Positions 27,362 through 37,036 of a stretch of DNA of 64,000 nucleotides are shown piece after piece; positions within the stretch are counted from its first letter, which is position 1; each line of letters begins with the position of its first letter. This stretch comes from JBJXHN01 sp046233135 (GTDB lineage Bacteria; Pseudomonadota; Alphaproteobacteria; Rhodospirillales; Rhodospirillaceae). The notes beneath the pieces are model-generated. The model ran no database searches and was not told the origin of the DNA. It worked only from the letters and a program-made list of their open reading frames with translations. A program made the translations under genes and the position numbers. The stretch is from contig JBJXHN010000001.1 in assembly GCA_046233135.1 (NCBI GenBank), positions 310,001 through 374,000 of the forward strand. The letters are read 5' to 3'.

Positions 27362-28849
27362 ATGGCTGATACAATCCTCTTCGCGCCCGCCGTGCCGGAG
27401 ATCTTTCTGGCGGTCGTCGCCCTTGCCCTGCTGATGCTGGGGGTCTTCCGGAAGGGAGACACCACCGGTCTGGTGGGCTGGCTGGCGATCGTTGCCATGG
27501 TCATCGCCGGAATCCTGGTCATCCTGGGTCCCGGCGGGGCCGAGGGTGGCACGGGTCTGGGGGGCCTGTTCATCGACGACGGGTTTGCCCGCTTCGCCAA
27601 GGTTCTGGTGCTGCTGGGAACCATCCTGACCCTGATTCTGGGCCTGTCCTGGATGCGCAAGGAAGGTGAGGGGCGCTTCGAGTTCCCGATCCTGATCCTG
27701 TTCGCCACCATCGGCATGATGATGATGATCTCGGCGAACAACCTGCTGGCGCTGTACATGGGCCTGGAACTGCAGAGCTTGGCGCTGTACGTGGTCGCCG
27801 CCTATCGTCGCGACGATGCGCGCTCCACCGAAGCCGGCCTGAAGTACTTCGTCCTGGGCTCCCTGGCCTCGGGCCTGCTGCTCTATGGCATGTCCATGGT
27901 CTACGGCTTCGCCGGCACGATCGCCTTTGACGGCCTGGCCACGGCCGTGGTCAGCGGCCAGGCGTCCACCGGCACGCTGGTGGGCATCATCTTCGTGGTC
28001 GCCGGTCTGGCCTTCAAGGTCTCCGCCGTGCCCTTCCACATGTGGACCCCCGACGTCTATGAAGGCGCGCCGACCCCGGTGACCGCCTTCTTCGCCATCG
28101 CTCCGAAGATCGCCGCCCTGGCCCTGTTCGCCCGCGTCATGCTCGACCCGTTCGGTGCGGTGATGCATCAGTGGCAGCAGGTGATCATCCTGATCAGCGC
28201 GCTGTCGATGATCCTGGGGGCCTTCGCCGCCATCGGCCAGACCAACATCAAGCGCCTGATGGCCTACAGCTCCATCGGCCACGTGGGGTATGCCCTGGTC
28301 GGTCTGGCGGCGGGCAGCCAGGAAGGTGTCCGCGGGGTGCTGGTCTATCTGGCCATCTACCTGTTCATGAACCTGGGCACCTTCACGATCATTCTGGCCA
28401 TGCGTCAGAAGGGACGCCCGGTGGAAGGCATTTCCGATCTGGCGGGTCTGTCCAAGACCAACCCGCTGATGGCCGTCTCCATGGCGATCTTCATGTTCTC
28501 CATGGCCGGTGTGCCGCCGATGGCCGGTTTCTTCGGCAAGTTCTATGTCTTCATGTCGGCGGTGAACGCAGGCCTGTACACCCTGGCGGTGATCGGTGTG
28601 CTGTCCAGCGTCGTGGGGGCCTTCTACTACCTGCGCATCATCAAGATCATGTACTTCGACGAGGTCCAGGAACCGCTGGACCGCCTGTCCGGCGCGACCA
28701 TGAAAGGCGTGCTGCTGGTGTCCACCCTGGTGACCCTGCTGTTCTTCCTGGCGCCAGGCCTGATCATCGATCCGGCCGACCATGCGGCGTCCACCCTGAT
28801 CCCGGCTGCCGAGGCGCACGCGTCCAGCGCCACGCCGGTCGGGCACTAA
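27362..28849 (+). CDS. nuoN: NADH-quinone oxidoreductase subunit N
   Basis: Third antiporter-like subunit, 495 residues, ending the complex I genes. Conserved MGLELQSLALYVVAAYRR, FKVSAVPFHMWTPDVYEGAPTPVTAF and KRLMAYSSIGHVGYALVG are present. The ATG in MADTILFAPAVPE is chosen because the upstream extension overlaps the end of nuoM and is not family sequence. birA follows after 15 bases. Confidence 0.96.
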   Translation: MADTILFAPAVPEIFLAVVALALLMLGVFRKGDTTGLVGWLAIVAMVIAGILVILGPGGAEGGTGLGGLFIDDGFARFAKVLVLLGTILTLILGLSWMRKEGEGRFEFPILILFATIGMMMMISANNLLALYMGLELQSLALYVVAAYRRDDARSTEAGLKYFVLGSLASGLLLYGMSMVYGFAGTIAFDGLATAVVSGQASTGTLVGIIFVVAGLAFKVSAVPFHMWTPDVYEGAPTPVTAFFAIAPKIAALALFARVMLDPFGAVMHQWQQVIILISALSMILGAFAAIGQTNIKRLMAYSSIGHVGYALVGLAAGSQEGVRGVLVYLAIYLFMNLGTFTIILAMRQKGRPVEGISDLAGLSKTNPLMAVSMAIFMFSMAGVPPMAGFFGKFYVFMSAVNAGLYTLAVIGVLSSVVGAFYYLRIIKIMYFDEVQEPLDRLSGATMKGVLLVSTLVTLLFFLAPGLIIDPADHAASTLIPAAEAHASSATPVGH

Positions 28850-28864
28850 GGGGGAGGGGGCGCG

Positions 28865-29692
28865 ATGGACACATCGGCCATCCGCCTCCCGCCGGGCTGG
28901 GTGCTTGATGCCCGGCCCGCCGTGGGCAGTACCAATGATGAAGCCCGCGCGCTGATCTCTGCCGGGTCTGCCCGGGACGGCACCATTGTGTGGGCCGGCG
29001 AACAGCAGACGGGACGGGGGCGGCGCGGGCGGGCTTGGGAAAGCCCGCCCGGTAATTTGTACCACAGCTACATCCTGCGGGCCTTGCGGCCCTTCGGCCA
29101 GTCGGCCCAGCTGTCCTTCGTCGCTGCCATCGCCCTGGCAGAGGGGATCGAGGTGCTGTGCCCCCTGGCGGATCCGCGCTGCAAGTGGCCGAACGACATT
29201 CTCTGCCATGGCGGCAAGGTTTCGGGCATGCTGCTGGAGACTGTCGAGGATCCGTCGGGTGGCCCGGCTTGGCTGATCCTGGGCATCGGCGTCAATGTGG
29301 CTACCGCCCCGGTGATTGGCGCGCTGTATCCGGCCGTTGCTCTGGCGGATATGGACTGCGCCCAGCCCGTGGCCTCCCTGCTGGAAGCCATCGCCGCGCG
29401 CATGGCCCACTGGGTCGCCGTTTGGCGCCGGGAAGGGTTCGCTCCCGTGCGCGAAGCCTGGTTGCATCGGGCGCTGGGCATCGGCCATCCCATCGAGGTG
29501 CGTCTGGCCGACGGCACCCTGTCTGGAGTCTTCAGGGGGTTGGACGACCAGGGTGGCCTGATCCTTGAGCAGCAGGACGGCATCAGCCGCACGATATTGG
29601 CCGGCGATGTGTTCCTGCCCGGATTGGCGCAGGGGGCCGCCGCTGCGCCCGAAACGACGGCGTCTTTCCCCAAAACGCGTGTGGATTCCTGA
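28865..29692 (+). CDS. birA: Biotin--[acetyl-CoA-carboxylase] ligase
   Basis: Attaches biotin to the carboxyl-carrier protein via biotinyl-AMP. The 275-residue product has the biotin/ATP motif GRGRRGRAWESPPGNLY, the conserved KWPNDIL, and a C-terminal SH3-like domain (VRLADGTLSGVFRGLDDQGGLIL). It lacks the N-terminal DNA-binding domain of the E. coli repressor form, so it is a monofunctional ligase. It sits in the nuo operon, a common alphaproteobacterial arrangement. Confidence 0.93.
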   Translation: MDTSAIRLPPGWVLDARPAVGSTNDEARALISAGSARDGTIVWAGEQQTGRGRRGRAWESPPGNLYHSYILRALRPFGQSAQLSFVAAIALAEGIEVLCPLADPRCKWPNDILCHGGKVSGMLLETVEDPSGGPAWLILGIGVNVATAPVIGALYPAVALADMDCAQPVASLLEAIAARMAHWVAVWRREGFAPVREAWLHRALGIGHPIEVRLADGTLSGVFRGLDDQGGLILEQQDGISRTILAGDVFLPGLAQGAAAAPETTASFPKTRVDS

Positions 29693-29695
29693 CCC

Positions 29696-30463
29696 ATGTT
29701 GCTCGCTATCGATTCCGGCAACACCAATACTGTGTTCGCGATTTTCGACGGGGACAGATTGCGCGGTGAATGGCGGGCGGCGACCAATGCCAACCGCACC
29801 GCCGATGAAATGGCGGTCTGGCTGCTGCAGTTGATGGGGCTGAATGGCCTGGGGCCGAAGGATGTGGACGCCTGCATCGTGGCGTCCGTGGTGCCGGCCA
29901 CGGTGTTCAATCTGCGTCTGTTATCGCATCGCTATTTCAATGTGGCCCCGATGGTGGTCGGCGAACCGGATGTTAATCTGGGCGTGCAAGTCCTGTTGGA
30001 TCATCCGGACGAAGTGGGGGCGGACCGTCTGGTCAACGCAGTGGCGGCCCATCGCACCTATGGCGGGCCACTGATCATCATCGACTTCGGCACCGCCACC
30101 ACCTTCGACGTGGTGGATGGAGAGGGCAACTACTGCGGCGGCGCCATTGCCCCAGGGGTCAATCTCTCTCTTGAAGCCCTGCACATGGCCTCTGCACAAC
30201 TTCCGCGCGTGGCGGTCGGTCGTCCGAAGAGCGTGATCGGCAAGGCGACCGTCCCTGCGATGAAATCCGGCATTTACTTGGGCTATGTCGGCTTGATTGA
30301 AGGGCTTGTAAAGCGCATATCCGAGGAGTTCGGCTCGACGATGACGGTGGTGGCCACGGGGGGACTGGCGCCGCTCTTCGCAGAAGCGACCGATGTTATC
30401 GAGCACATCGACGCCGACCTGACGCTCAGGGGACTTCTGATTATTCACCGGCTGAACGCCTGA
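29696..30463 (+). CDS. coaX: Type III pantothenate kinase
   Basis: First enzyme of CoA synthesis (pantothenate to 4'-phosphopantothenate), of the CoaX type. The 255-residue product has the N-terminal phosphate loop MLLAIDSGNTNTVFAIF, the conserved GADRLVNAVAAH and IDFGTATTFDVVD, and the late VATGGLA. It follows birA by three bases and is in the same operon. Confidence 0.95.
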   Translation: MLLAIDSGNTNTVFAIFDGDRLRGEWRAATNANRTADEMAVWLLQLMGLNGLGPKDVDACIVASVVPATVFNLRLLSHRYFNVAPMVVGEPDVNLGVQVLLDHPDEVGADRLVNAVAAHRTYGGPLIIIDFGTATTFDVVDGEGNYCGGAIAPGVNLSLEALHMASAQLPRVAVGRPKSVIGKATVPAMKSGIYLGYVGLIEGLVKRISEEFGSTMTVVATGGLAPLFAEATDVIEHIDADLTLRGLLIIHRLNA

Positions 30464-30551
30464 TTCATCCCCCTGGGAACGCATGTCGCGGTCGAACATA
30501 TCCCCAGGTCTTTGGAAAACCTCCTCTTTTTTTAAAGGATAGTTGTTGCTG

Positions 30552-32240
30552 ATGGCTCAAAGCGCGTCCGATCACCCCAATCCGCCGCGGTTCGAAAAGG
30601 ACGCGTTGTATTTCGTACCGCTGGGAGGCACCGGCGAGATCGGAATGAACCTCAACCTCTACGCCTATGGTGGCAAGTGGTTGATGGTCGATCTGGGCAT
30701 CACCTTCGGCAACGACAGCACCCCGGGTGTGGACGTGATCATGGCCGATCCGTCCTTCATCGAGGAGCGCAAACACGATCTGGTCGGGATCGTCATCACC
30801 CATGGCCATGAAGACCATGTGGGGGCGGTCAGCTATCTGTGGCCCTGGCTGGAGGCGCCGGTCTATGCCACGCCCTTCACCGCCGAGTTTCTGCGCCACA
30901 AGCTGCGGGAAGAGGATCTGATCGGCGACGTGCCGCTGCACGAGGTGCCTTTGGGCAGCCGCTTTTCCATCGGGCCGTTCGATATCGAGATGGTGGGCAC
31001 CACCCATTCCATCCCAGAACCCAACCATGTGGTGATCCGCACCCCGGCCGGGATGGTCCTGCACACGGCGGACTGGAAGCTGGATCCGGAGCCGCTGGTG
31101 GGGCCGCCGGCCGACGAGGCGCGGCTGCGTGCGTTGGGAGACGAGGGCGTGACGGCCCTGGTCAGCGATTCCACCAATATCTTCACCAAGGGCCATTCCG
31201 GTTCGGAAGGGGATGTGCGGCGGTCGTTGACCGAGCTGTTCGCCCAGTTCACCGGGCGCATTGCCGTGGCTTGCTTCGCATCGAACGTGGCGCGGATGGA
31301 AAGCATTGCCGTGGCTGCCCATGCCAATGGCCGGGAAGTGGCCCTGGTCGGCCGTTCGCTGTACCGCATGTACGATACGGCCAAGGCTTGCGGCTATCTG
31401 CAAGACTGCCCGCGCTTCCTGACCGACGAGGAGGGATCCTTCCTGCCCGCCGACAAGGTGGTCTATCTGTGCACCGGCAGCCAGGGGGAGCCGCGCGCGG
31501 CGCTGCGCCGCATCGCCTTTGATTCCCATCCCCATGTGACGCTGGGGCAGGGGGATGTGGTGATCTTTTCGTCCCGCGTTATCCCGGGGAACGAACGAGC
31601 GATCTTCGCTGTGCAGAACCAGTTGGTGACCCTGGGGGTCCGGCTGGTCACCTCGAAGGACGCCTTCGTCCACGTGTCCGGCCACCCCGGCGCGGAGGAG
31701 GTCAAGGCGCTATATGCGATGACCCGGCCGCAGGTGGTGGTGCCGGTGCATGGCGAAGCGGTGCATCTGGCCGAGCAGGCTGCCGAGGCCCACGCGTCGG
31801 GGGTGACGATGGCCCCGACCATCACCAATGGGGCGGTGCTGCGCCTGGCCCCCGGCCCGGCGGAAGTGGTGGGCATGGTGCCGACGGGCCGTCTGGCGCT
31901 GGATGGCGACCGGCTGATTCCGCTGGACAGCGAACTGGTGCGCGAACGCCGCCGCATGGGCTTCAACGGGGCTGTGGTGGTTTCGCTGGTCTTGGACCAC
32001 AGGGGAAAGTTGCTGGCGCCACCGCAACTGACCGCCCGCGGCCTGCTCGATCCCGAAGACGATGCGGAAGATCTGGCCGATCTGTCCGATGCCGTGTCGC
32101 GGGGTGTGGCCAAGCTGACGCCCGGGCAGCGGCGCGACGACGGCGCGACGGCAGAGGCGGCCCGTCTGGTGGTCCGTCGGCAGTTCAAGCAGACCCAGGG
32201 CCGCCGTCCGGTGACCGACATTCATATCATCCGGGTGTGA
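30552..32240 (+). CDS. rnj: Ribonuclease J
   Basis: Metallo-beta-lactamase/beta-CASP ribonuclease with 5'-exo- and endonuclease activity, involved in mRNA decay and rRNA processing. The zinc motif VITHGHEDHVGAVSYL is intact. The beta-CASP part includes GEPRAALRRIAFDSHP and VSGHPGAEEVKALYAMTRP. About 562 residues. I chose the ATG of MAQSASDHPN; TTG codons at 30543 and 30546 lie closer to the AAAGGA sequence and could be used instead. It is downstream of coaX in an apparently continuous operon. Confidence 0.93.
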   Translation: MAQSASDHPNPPRFEKDALYFVPLGGTGEIGMNLNLYAYGGKWLMVDLGITFGNDSTPGVDVIMADPSFIEERKHDLVGIVITHGHEDHVGAVSYLWPWLEAPVYATPFTAEFLRHKLREEDLIGDVPLHEVPLGSRFSIGPFDIEMVGTTHSIPEPNHVVIRTPAGMVLHTADWKLDPEPLVGPPADEARLRALGDEGVTALVSDSTNIFTKGHSGSEGDVRRSLTELFAQFTGRIAVACFASNVARMESIAVAAHANGREVALVGRSLYRMYDTAKACGYLQDCPRFLTDEEGSFLPADKVVYLCTGSQGEPRAALRRIAFDSHPHVTLGQGDVVIFSSRVIPGNERAIFAVQNQLVTLGVRLVTSKDAFVHVSGHPGAEEVKALYAMTRPQVVVPVHGEAVHLAEQAAEAHASGVTMAPTITNGAVLRLAPGPAEVVGMVPTGRLALDGDRLIPLDSELVRERRRMGFNGAVVVSLVLDHRGKLLAPPQLTARGLLDPEDDAEDLADLSDAVSRGVAKLTPGQRRDDGATAEAARLVVRRQFKQTQGRRPVTDIHIIRV

Positions 32241-32336
32241 CGCTTCCGGGTGTGACTGGCGGACGGGGCACGGTATAGTGCGTGCACCCAAGACCCATGC
32301 CAATCATCATTCATCAAGACCAGGAGTATCCGTGTC

Positions 32337-32741
32337 ATGATCGGCCGCTTGAACCATGTCGCCATCGCCGTTCCCGATCTGGAAGCCGCTGCGGCCACCT
32401 ATGGCGGCGTGCTGGGCGCAAAGGTCTCCGACCCCGTGCCGCAGCCCGACCACGGCGTGACGGTGATCTTCGTCGAACTGCCGAACACCAAGATCGAACT
32501 GCTCCACCCGCTGGGCGAAGGCTCGCCGATCCAGGGTTTCCTGGACAAGAATCCGACCGGCGGCATTCATCACGTCTGCTACGAGGTGGACGATATCCTG
32601 GTCGCCCGCGACCGCATGGTCGCCGAAGGCAAGCGCGTGCTGGGCAACGGGGAACCGAAGATCGGCGCCCACAACAAGCCGGTTCTGTTCCTGCATCCGA
32701 AGGACTTTAACGGCACCCTCGTGGAGCTGGAGCAGGCCTGA
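32337..32741 (+). CDS. mce: Methylmalonyl-CoA epimerase
   Basis: Interconverts (2S)- and (2R)-methylmalonyl-CoA in propionyl-CoA breakdown. The 134-residue glyoxalase-fold protein starts MIGRLNHVAIAVPDLEAA; the metal ligands are in NHVAI, the H of GGIHHVCYEV and the terminal GTLVELEQ glutamate. It is the last gene before a strong terminator. Confidence 0.94.
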   Translation: MIGRLNHVAIAVPDLEAAAATYGGVLGAKVSDPVPQPDHGVTVIFVELPNTKIELLHPLGEGSPIQGFLDKNPTGGIHHVCYEVDDILVARDRMVAEGKRVLGNGEPKIGAHNKPVLFLHPKDFNGTLVELEQA

Positions 32742-32769
32742 TTTTTCGGGGCCGTCCCCGTTTTGCAGT

Positions 32770-32806
32770 CGGGTCCGGAGATTCTCTCCGGACCCGATTT
32801 TGTTTT
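32770..32806 (+). terminator. Rho-independent terminator after mce
   Basis: A perfect 12-bp stem CGGGTCCGGAGA/TCTCCGGACCCG with a 3-base loop is followed by ATTTTGTTTT. It closes the nuo-birA-coaX-rnj-mce gene series; the reverse strand lacks a U-tract. Confidence 0.9.
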
Positions 32807-32825
32807 GTCCGCCGGCTTGAATGTT

Positions 32826-33758
32826 TCAGCAGTGGTGCGAATACATCGGCCGACCGGCACAGGCCGTGGTGATGCGCAGGATCGTCCCGGTGTCCGATTC
32901 CGTGATGTAGAGAACTTTGTTCTCCGGGCCACCGAAGGCGATGTTGGTGGTGGTCAGGCCGCCGGTCGGGCTTTTCACCCGCCACAGCGGTTCGCCCATC
33001 CGCGAGAAGCCCCAGACGCAGCCATTGCCGGCATGGGCCACCCACACGCCACCGCTTTCATCCAGGGCCATACCATCCGGACCGGACAGGCCGCCGGAGA
33101 TCTGAAGAAAGACCCCGACCTTGGAAACCGTGCCGTCGGCCATCAGGGGCAAGCGCCAGACACTGTTGCCCCGGGTCATCGCCACATACAGCACGTCTTC
33201 GTGTTCGTTCAGCACCAGGCCGTTGGGGCTTTGGCCGGTGTCGATCAGCAGGTCCAGACGCTCCGTCGCCGGGTCATAGCGATAGACCCGCCCGTTGGGC
33301 ATGTGCATCCCGCTTTGCCCCTGATCGGTGAAATACAGCCGGCCGTGGCTGTCGAAGATCAGATCGTTGCAGCCCCTGAAGTGTTCGGAATGGCGGTGGG
33401 ACACCACCGTTTCCAGCTGCCCGCTCACGGGATCCAGCTTCAGGATCCCCTGTTTGTAGTCGGCGATCCAGACGCTGCCATCCTTGTGAATCTTCAGGCC
33501 ATTTGGCCAACCGTCATACTGGGCCATCAGGGTCCAGGCACCATCCGGCGCGATGCGGAAGATGCGGCCGTAGGGAATGTCGGTGACCCACAGATTGCCT
33601 TGGCGGTCGAAACTCGGCCCTTCCAGGAAGCAGTCCACCTTCTTGCCCGGCTTGTTCGCCGCCGCCCAGGCCGGCGACGTGTCACGGACCCGGAACTCAT
33701 CCGGGACGGTCGTCCAGGCGTCGGCTTGGAGAAGGGTGGGCGGGGGATAAAGTGACAT
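32826..33758 (-). CDS. SMP-30/gluconolactonase-family beta-propeller protein
   Basis: Predicted calcium-dependent lactonase of 310 residues with the six-bladed propeller of the SMP-30/LRE family. Metal-site signatures are visible: the glutamate of FLEGPSFD, N in GCNDLIFD, and D in GPDGMALD. No signal peptide. GAAGGA precedes the ATG. It is divergent from the TAXI transporter genes, so a lactone or sugar-acid link to that transporter is possible but unproven. Confidence 0.88.
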   Translation of the reverse strand: MSLYPPPTLLQADAWTTVPDEFRVRDTSPAWAAANKPGKKVDCFLEGPSFDRQGNLWVTDIPYGRIFRIAPDGAWTLMAQYDGWPNGLKIHKDGSVWIADYKQGILKLDPVSGQLETVVSHRHSEHFRGCNDLIFDSHGRLYFTDQGQSGMHMPNGRVYRYDPATERLDLLIDTGQSPNGLVLNEHEDVLYVAMTRGNSVWRLPLMADGTVSKVGVFLQISGGLSGPDGMALDESGGVWVAHAGNGCVWGFSRMGEPLWRVKSPTGGLTTTNIAFGGPENKVLYITESDTGTILRITTACAGRPMYSHHC

Positions 33759-33880
33759 GGACCGTTCCTTCGATTGGACCCGATTTTACGATGCCGTCTC
33801 GGTGGCAAGACCGATGGCGCGAGGACCGCGACCTGCCGATCCATGGATCGACCAGTTGGCAGCTTGTGAGTCCGGCCAGA

Positions 33881-33909
33881 TTGACATTGAGCCCAGCATG
33901 TAGCATACA
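33881..33909 (+). promoter_or_regulatory. Putative promoter for the TAXI transporter operon
   Basis: A perfect -35 consensus TTGACA (33881-33886) is followed after 17 bases by CATACA (33904-33909), a weak -10. It lies 60 bases before the GTG start of the binding-protein gene. Confidence 0.4.
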
Positions 33910-33968
33910 GTTCCGGTATGCACAACATCGTTCTGGTGAACGGAACGATCCTGATGGGAGGATATCTC

Positions 33969-34946
33969 GTGAAACGTTCATTGCAAACGCTTGCCTTGTC
34001 CGCAGCCCTGTCTTTGGCCACGACGACGGCGATGGCGCAGGACATTGTTTTCAGCGGTGTTTCGCCGACGTCGGACGATTATCAGCTGGGCGTGGTGTGG
34101 TCCGGCATCGCCCGGGACGCCGGGGTATCCATGACCGTCGTTGAAAACGGCACGGTTGCGGGCATGCGGAAGACGTCCCTTGGCGAAGTGGATATCGTCG
34201 GTGTGGGCGCGCCGCATTATCTGGACGCGCTGGCCGGCACCGGGGCCTACAAGGAAGACCCGGAAGACCTGCGCGAAGGCTATGCGGGCATGAAAGCGAT
34301 CCTGGCCATGCCTGTGGGCATGGCGCAGTACGTGGCCAAGGCCGATGGAGATATCCGCAAGTTTACCGACTTCGCCGGTCACACGGTCGGGATCGGCCGT
34401 CCGGGCGGCAATGCCGGCAAGGTGACGACCGTTCTGTTCGGCGTGCATGGCATCGAGGGCGAGGTCGACGCGCAATCCATCGAATACGGACCGGCCCTGG
34501 AACAGATGGCCGCCGGCACGATGGATGCCACGCTTGTCTGGGGATCAATCCCCACCGCTGTGATCGACAATGCGTCCCGTCAGCAGACGCTGCGCTTCAT
34601 CTCGCCGGATCCTTCCACGCTGACGGATTTCCAGGAGACGATCTCCAACGGCCAGTATTACGTCTACAAGAAAGTTCCCGCCGCCGCGATCGAGAAAGCC
34701 TATGAAGGGCGCGTCGTGGCCGAAGATGCCTATTTCTGGACCTTCCCCTGGCAGATCATGGTCCGGGACGGTGTGGATGAAGAGACCGTCTATGCCCTGA
34801 CCAAGGCGCTGTGGGAGAACATCGAAAAGGTGAACGGCACGTCCGCCGCCCTGTCGCTGGTTACCCTGGACGATGCCTTGCAGTCCCTGTCCGCTGATCT
34901 GCACCCGGGTGCCGCCCGCTACTACAAGGAAATTGGCCGCCTGTAG
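33969..34946 (+). CDS. TAXI-family TRAP transporter substrate-binding protein
   Basis: Periplasmic solute-binding protein of the TRAP-associated extracytoplasmic immunogenic (TAXI) family, 325 residues. A signal peptide (VKRSLQTLALSAALSLATTTAMAQ) is cut after AMAQ. The GTG start has GGGAGGA at good spacing; an upstream ATG (33918) would spoil the signal peptide. The family fold shows in NGTVAGMRKTSLGEVDIVGVG, FAGHTVGIGRPGG and the conserved late FPWQIMV. The ligand is unknown; known TAXI ligands include glutamate-type acids. Confidence 0.9.
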   Translation: MKRSLQTLALSAALSLATTTAMAQDIVFSGVSPTSDDYQLGVVWSGIARDAGVSMTVVENGTVAGMRKTSLGEVDIVGVGAPHYLDALAGTGAYKEDPEDLREGYAGMKAILAMPVGMAQYVAKADGDIRKFTDFAGHTVGIGRPGGNAGKVTTVLFGVHGIEGEVDAQSIEYGPALEQMAAGTMDATLVWGSIPTAVIDNASRQQTLRFISPDPSTLTDFQETISNGQYYVYKKVPAAAIEKAYEGRVVAEDAYFWTFPWQIMVRDGVDEETVYALTKALWENIEKVNGTSAALSLVTLDDALQSLSADLHPGAARYYKEIGRL

Positions 34947-34970
34947 TCCGCGTTCAATACGCCGCGTTTC

Positions 34971-34998
34971 CGGCGGGGTGCACAGGGGCACCCCGCCG
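34971..34998 (+). terminator. Intercistronic hairpin between TAXI binding protein and permease
   Basis: A perfect 11-bp stem CGGCGGGGTGC/GCACCCCGCCG with a 6-base loop sits in the gap between the two genes and has no U-tract. It most likely acts as an mRNA-stabilising or partial attenuation structure giving more binding protein than permease. Confidence 0.65.
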
Positions 34999-35079
34999 CT
35001 TCGGACCGGAACCGGGGTGGCGCTGCCCGCCTGCGGGACCGGCCGGAAAAAAATGCATCCGAAAGGAGGAGCGGGCACC

Positions 35080-37014
35080 ATGGCTGTCCTCGCGCGGACG
35101 ATCCTGGGGGATCTGCTACCGGACGCGGTCGACGACCGTCCGGCTTTTGCCGCTTTCCAGGCACTGGGACTGGTCGCTTCGGCGCTGATTCCGGTGTTCA
35201 TCATCTATACCGAACTTGCCGGGCGCTTCCCGTCTCCGGTGCAGTACGGCACCGTGCTCTGGCTTGGGCTTATCGCCGTCTTCTGCCTGCGCCCGATGCT
35301 GAAGGACAGCGATGGCCGGCGGCTTCGGGTCGATCTGCTTATCAACATCGTCCTGATCGCCGGGGCGACCTTCGCCTATGCCTATTACACCGATCAATAT
35401 GATGCGATTGCCTCCAGCCGGGAGGGCCTGCCGAACCGCTGGGACCTGTGGTGCTATGGTGTCGGGTCGCTGGTGGTGCTGGCGGGGGCGCATCGGGTCG
35501 AAGGGTGGCTGCTGACCTCGGTGGTGCTGGCGGCCGTCATCTACCTGTTCTTCGGACATTTCATGCCCGGCATTCTGGAGCACCGGCCGTTCTCGGTGAG
35601 GCGCGTTCTAGAAATATTTTATGGATACCGGGGCATTTTCGGCGTCGCCCTGGGGTCGGTGGTGGATGTGGTTCTGGTCTTCGTTGTCTTGGGCGTTGCC
35701 CTGCGGATGACCGGTGCCGGCCAGTTCTTCAATGACATCGCCATGATGCTGACGCGCAAGCGTCGCTCCGGGCCGGCACAATGCGCGATCGTTGCCTCGG
35801 CCCTGTTCGGGTCGATCAACGGGTCGGCCCCGGCCAACGTGGCGTCGACGGGGGTGCTGACCATTCCGATGATGCGCCGTGCCGGCTATTCGGGCCGGTT
35901 CGCGGGCGGGGTGGAGGCAACCGCGTCCTGCGTCGGCCAGATCATGCCGCCGGTGATGGGGGTCGGTGCCTTCATCATGTCGGACGTCACCGGGATTCCG
36001 TACATCACCATCATGCTGGCCGCGATCGTGCCGGCGCTGCTGTATCTGTTTTCGCTGTCCGTGTCCGTGGGCCTGGAAGCCGCCCGTCTGGATATGGACC
36101 TGATGGAAGAAGGCGAGGCACCCACCTGGGACAGCGCCATGCGCAGCCGCGCGGCGGTGCTGGTGCTGGGGTTCGGGACGCTGCTGGCCCTGCTGTTTTC
36201 CGGGTACCCGGCCACCTATGCGGGCCTGGTATCCAGCGGGGTGATCCTGGCCGTGGCGATGATCCTGCCGGCCACCCGGCTGGGGCTGCGGGACTGGCCG
36301 GCGTTTCTGGTGGATTCCGGGCGGGACGGCCTGTCGGTCATGGTGTCCTGTGCCGCCATCGGTGTGGTGATCGCCGCCCTGACCTCCACGGGATTGGGCA
36401 TCAAGCTGAACCAGGAAATCACCGCCCTGGGGGACCAGAACCTTATGGCGGCGCTGATCCTGGCGGCTTTGTGCTCCATCGTCCTGGGCATGGGGCTGCC
36501 GACGGCGGCGTCCTATCTGATGGTGATCTTCGTGGCCGGGCCGGCGATCATGGAGCTTGGGGTGTCCAAGCTGGGGGCGCACATGTTCGTGTTCTACTAC
36601 GCGGTGCTGTCGGCGATCACGCCGCCGGTGGCGCTGGCGGTGTTCGCGGCGGCGGCCATCGCCAAGGAGAACCCGCTGGTGCTTGCCCTGACCGCGCTGC
36701 GCCTCGCGGCCGTCGGCTTCATCCTGCCCATCGCCTGGATCTACCATCCGGAGATCCTGATCGGCACCCGGGATACCGGCGTGCTGGATGCGCTGGCCTA
36801 TCTGCCGTTCCTGATGGCAGCCATCGTCGCCTTTTCCGCCGCCCAGACCGGGCATCTGTTCCATCCCCTGGGCTTGCCCCTGCGCCTGGTGCTGGGGGGC
36901 GCAGCGGCGGTGATCCTGCTGCCGGGGTTTGCCTCCAACCTCGCCGGAACGGCGGTGATCCTGGGTGTGGCGCTGTTCGACTTCCGCCGCTCCCGGCCAG
37001 CCCGGGCCGCATGA
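35080..37014 (+). CDS. TRAP transporter permease, fused 4TM/12TM (DctQM-type)
   Basis: Inner-membrane permease (644 residues) combining the small and large TRAP subunits, the normal form for TAXI systems. About 16 hydrophobic helices are visible. The DctM-like core includes GSINGSAPANVASTGVLTIP, QIMPPVMGVGAFIM and LGMGLPTAASYLMVIFVAGP. An excellent AAAGGAGGA nine bases before the ATG fixes the start. It should use the sodium or proton gradient to import the solute delivered by the upstream binding protein. Confidence 0.92.
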   Translation: MAVLARTILGDLLPDAVDDRPAFAAFQALGLVASALIPVFIIYTELAGRFPSPVQYGTVLWLGLIAVFCLRPMLKDSDGRRLRVDLLINIVLIAGATFAYAYYTDQYDAIASSREGLPNRWDLWCYGVGSLVVLAGAHRVEGWLLTSVVLAAVIYLFFGHFMPGILEHRPFSVRRVLEIFYGYRGIFGVALGSVVDVVLVFVVLGVALRMTGAGQFFNDIAMMLTRKRRSGPAQCAIVASALFGSINGSAPANVASTGVLTIPMMRRAGYSGRFAGGVEATASCVGQIMPPVMGVGAFIMSDVTGIPYITIMLAAIVPALLYLFSLSVSVGLEAARLDMDLMEEGEAPTWDSAMRSRAAVLVLGFGTLLALLFSGYPATYAGLVSSGVILAVAMILPATRLGLRDWPAFLVDSGRDGLSVMVSCAAIGVVIAALTSTGLGIKLNQEITALGDQNLMAALILAALCSIVLGMGLPTAASYLMVIFVAGPAIMELGVSKLGAHMFVFYYAVLSAITPPVALAVFAAAAIAKENPLVLALTALRLAAVGFILPIAWIYHPEILIGTRDTGVLDALAYLPFLMAAIVAFSAAQTGHLFHPLGLPLRLVLGGAAAVILLPGFASNLAGTAVILGVALFDFRRSRPARAA

Positions 37015-37036
37015 CGCACGTGGAGGCGGCGGCGGC

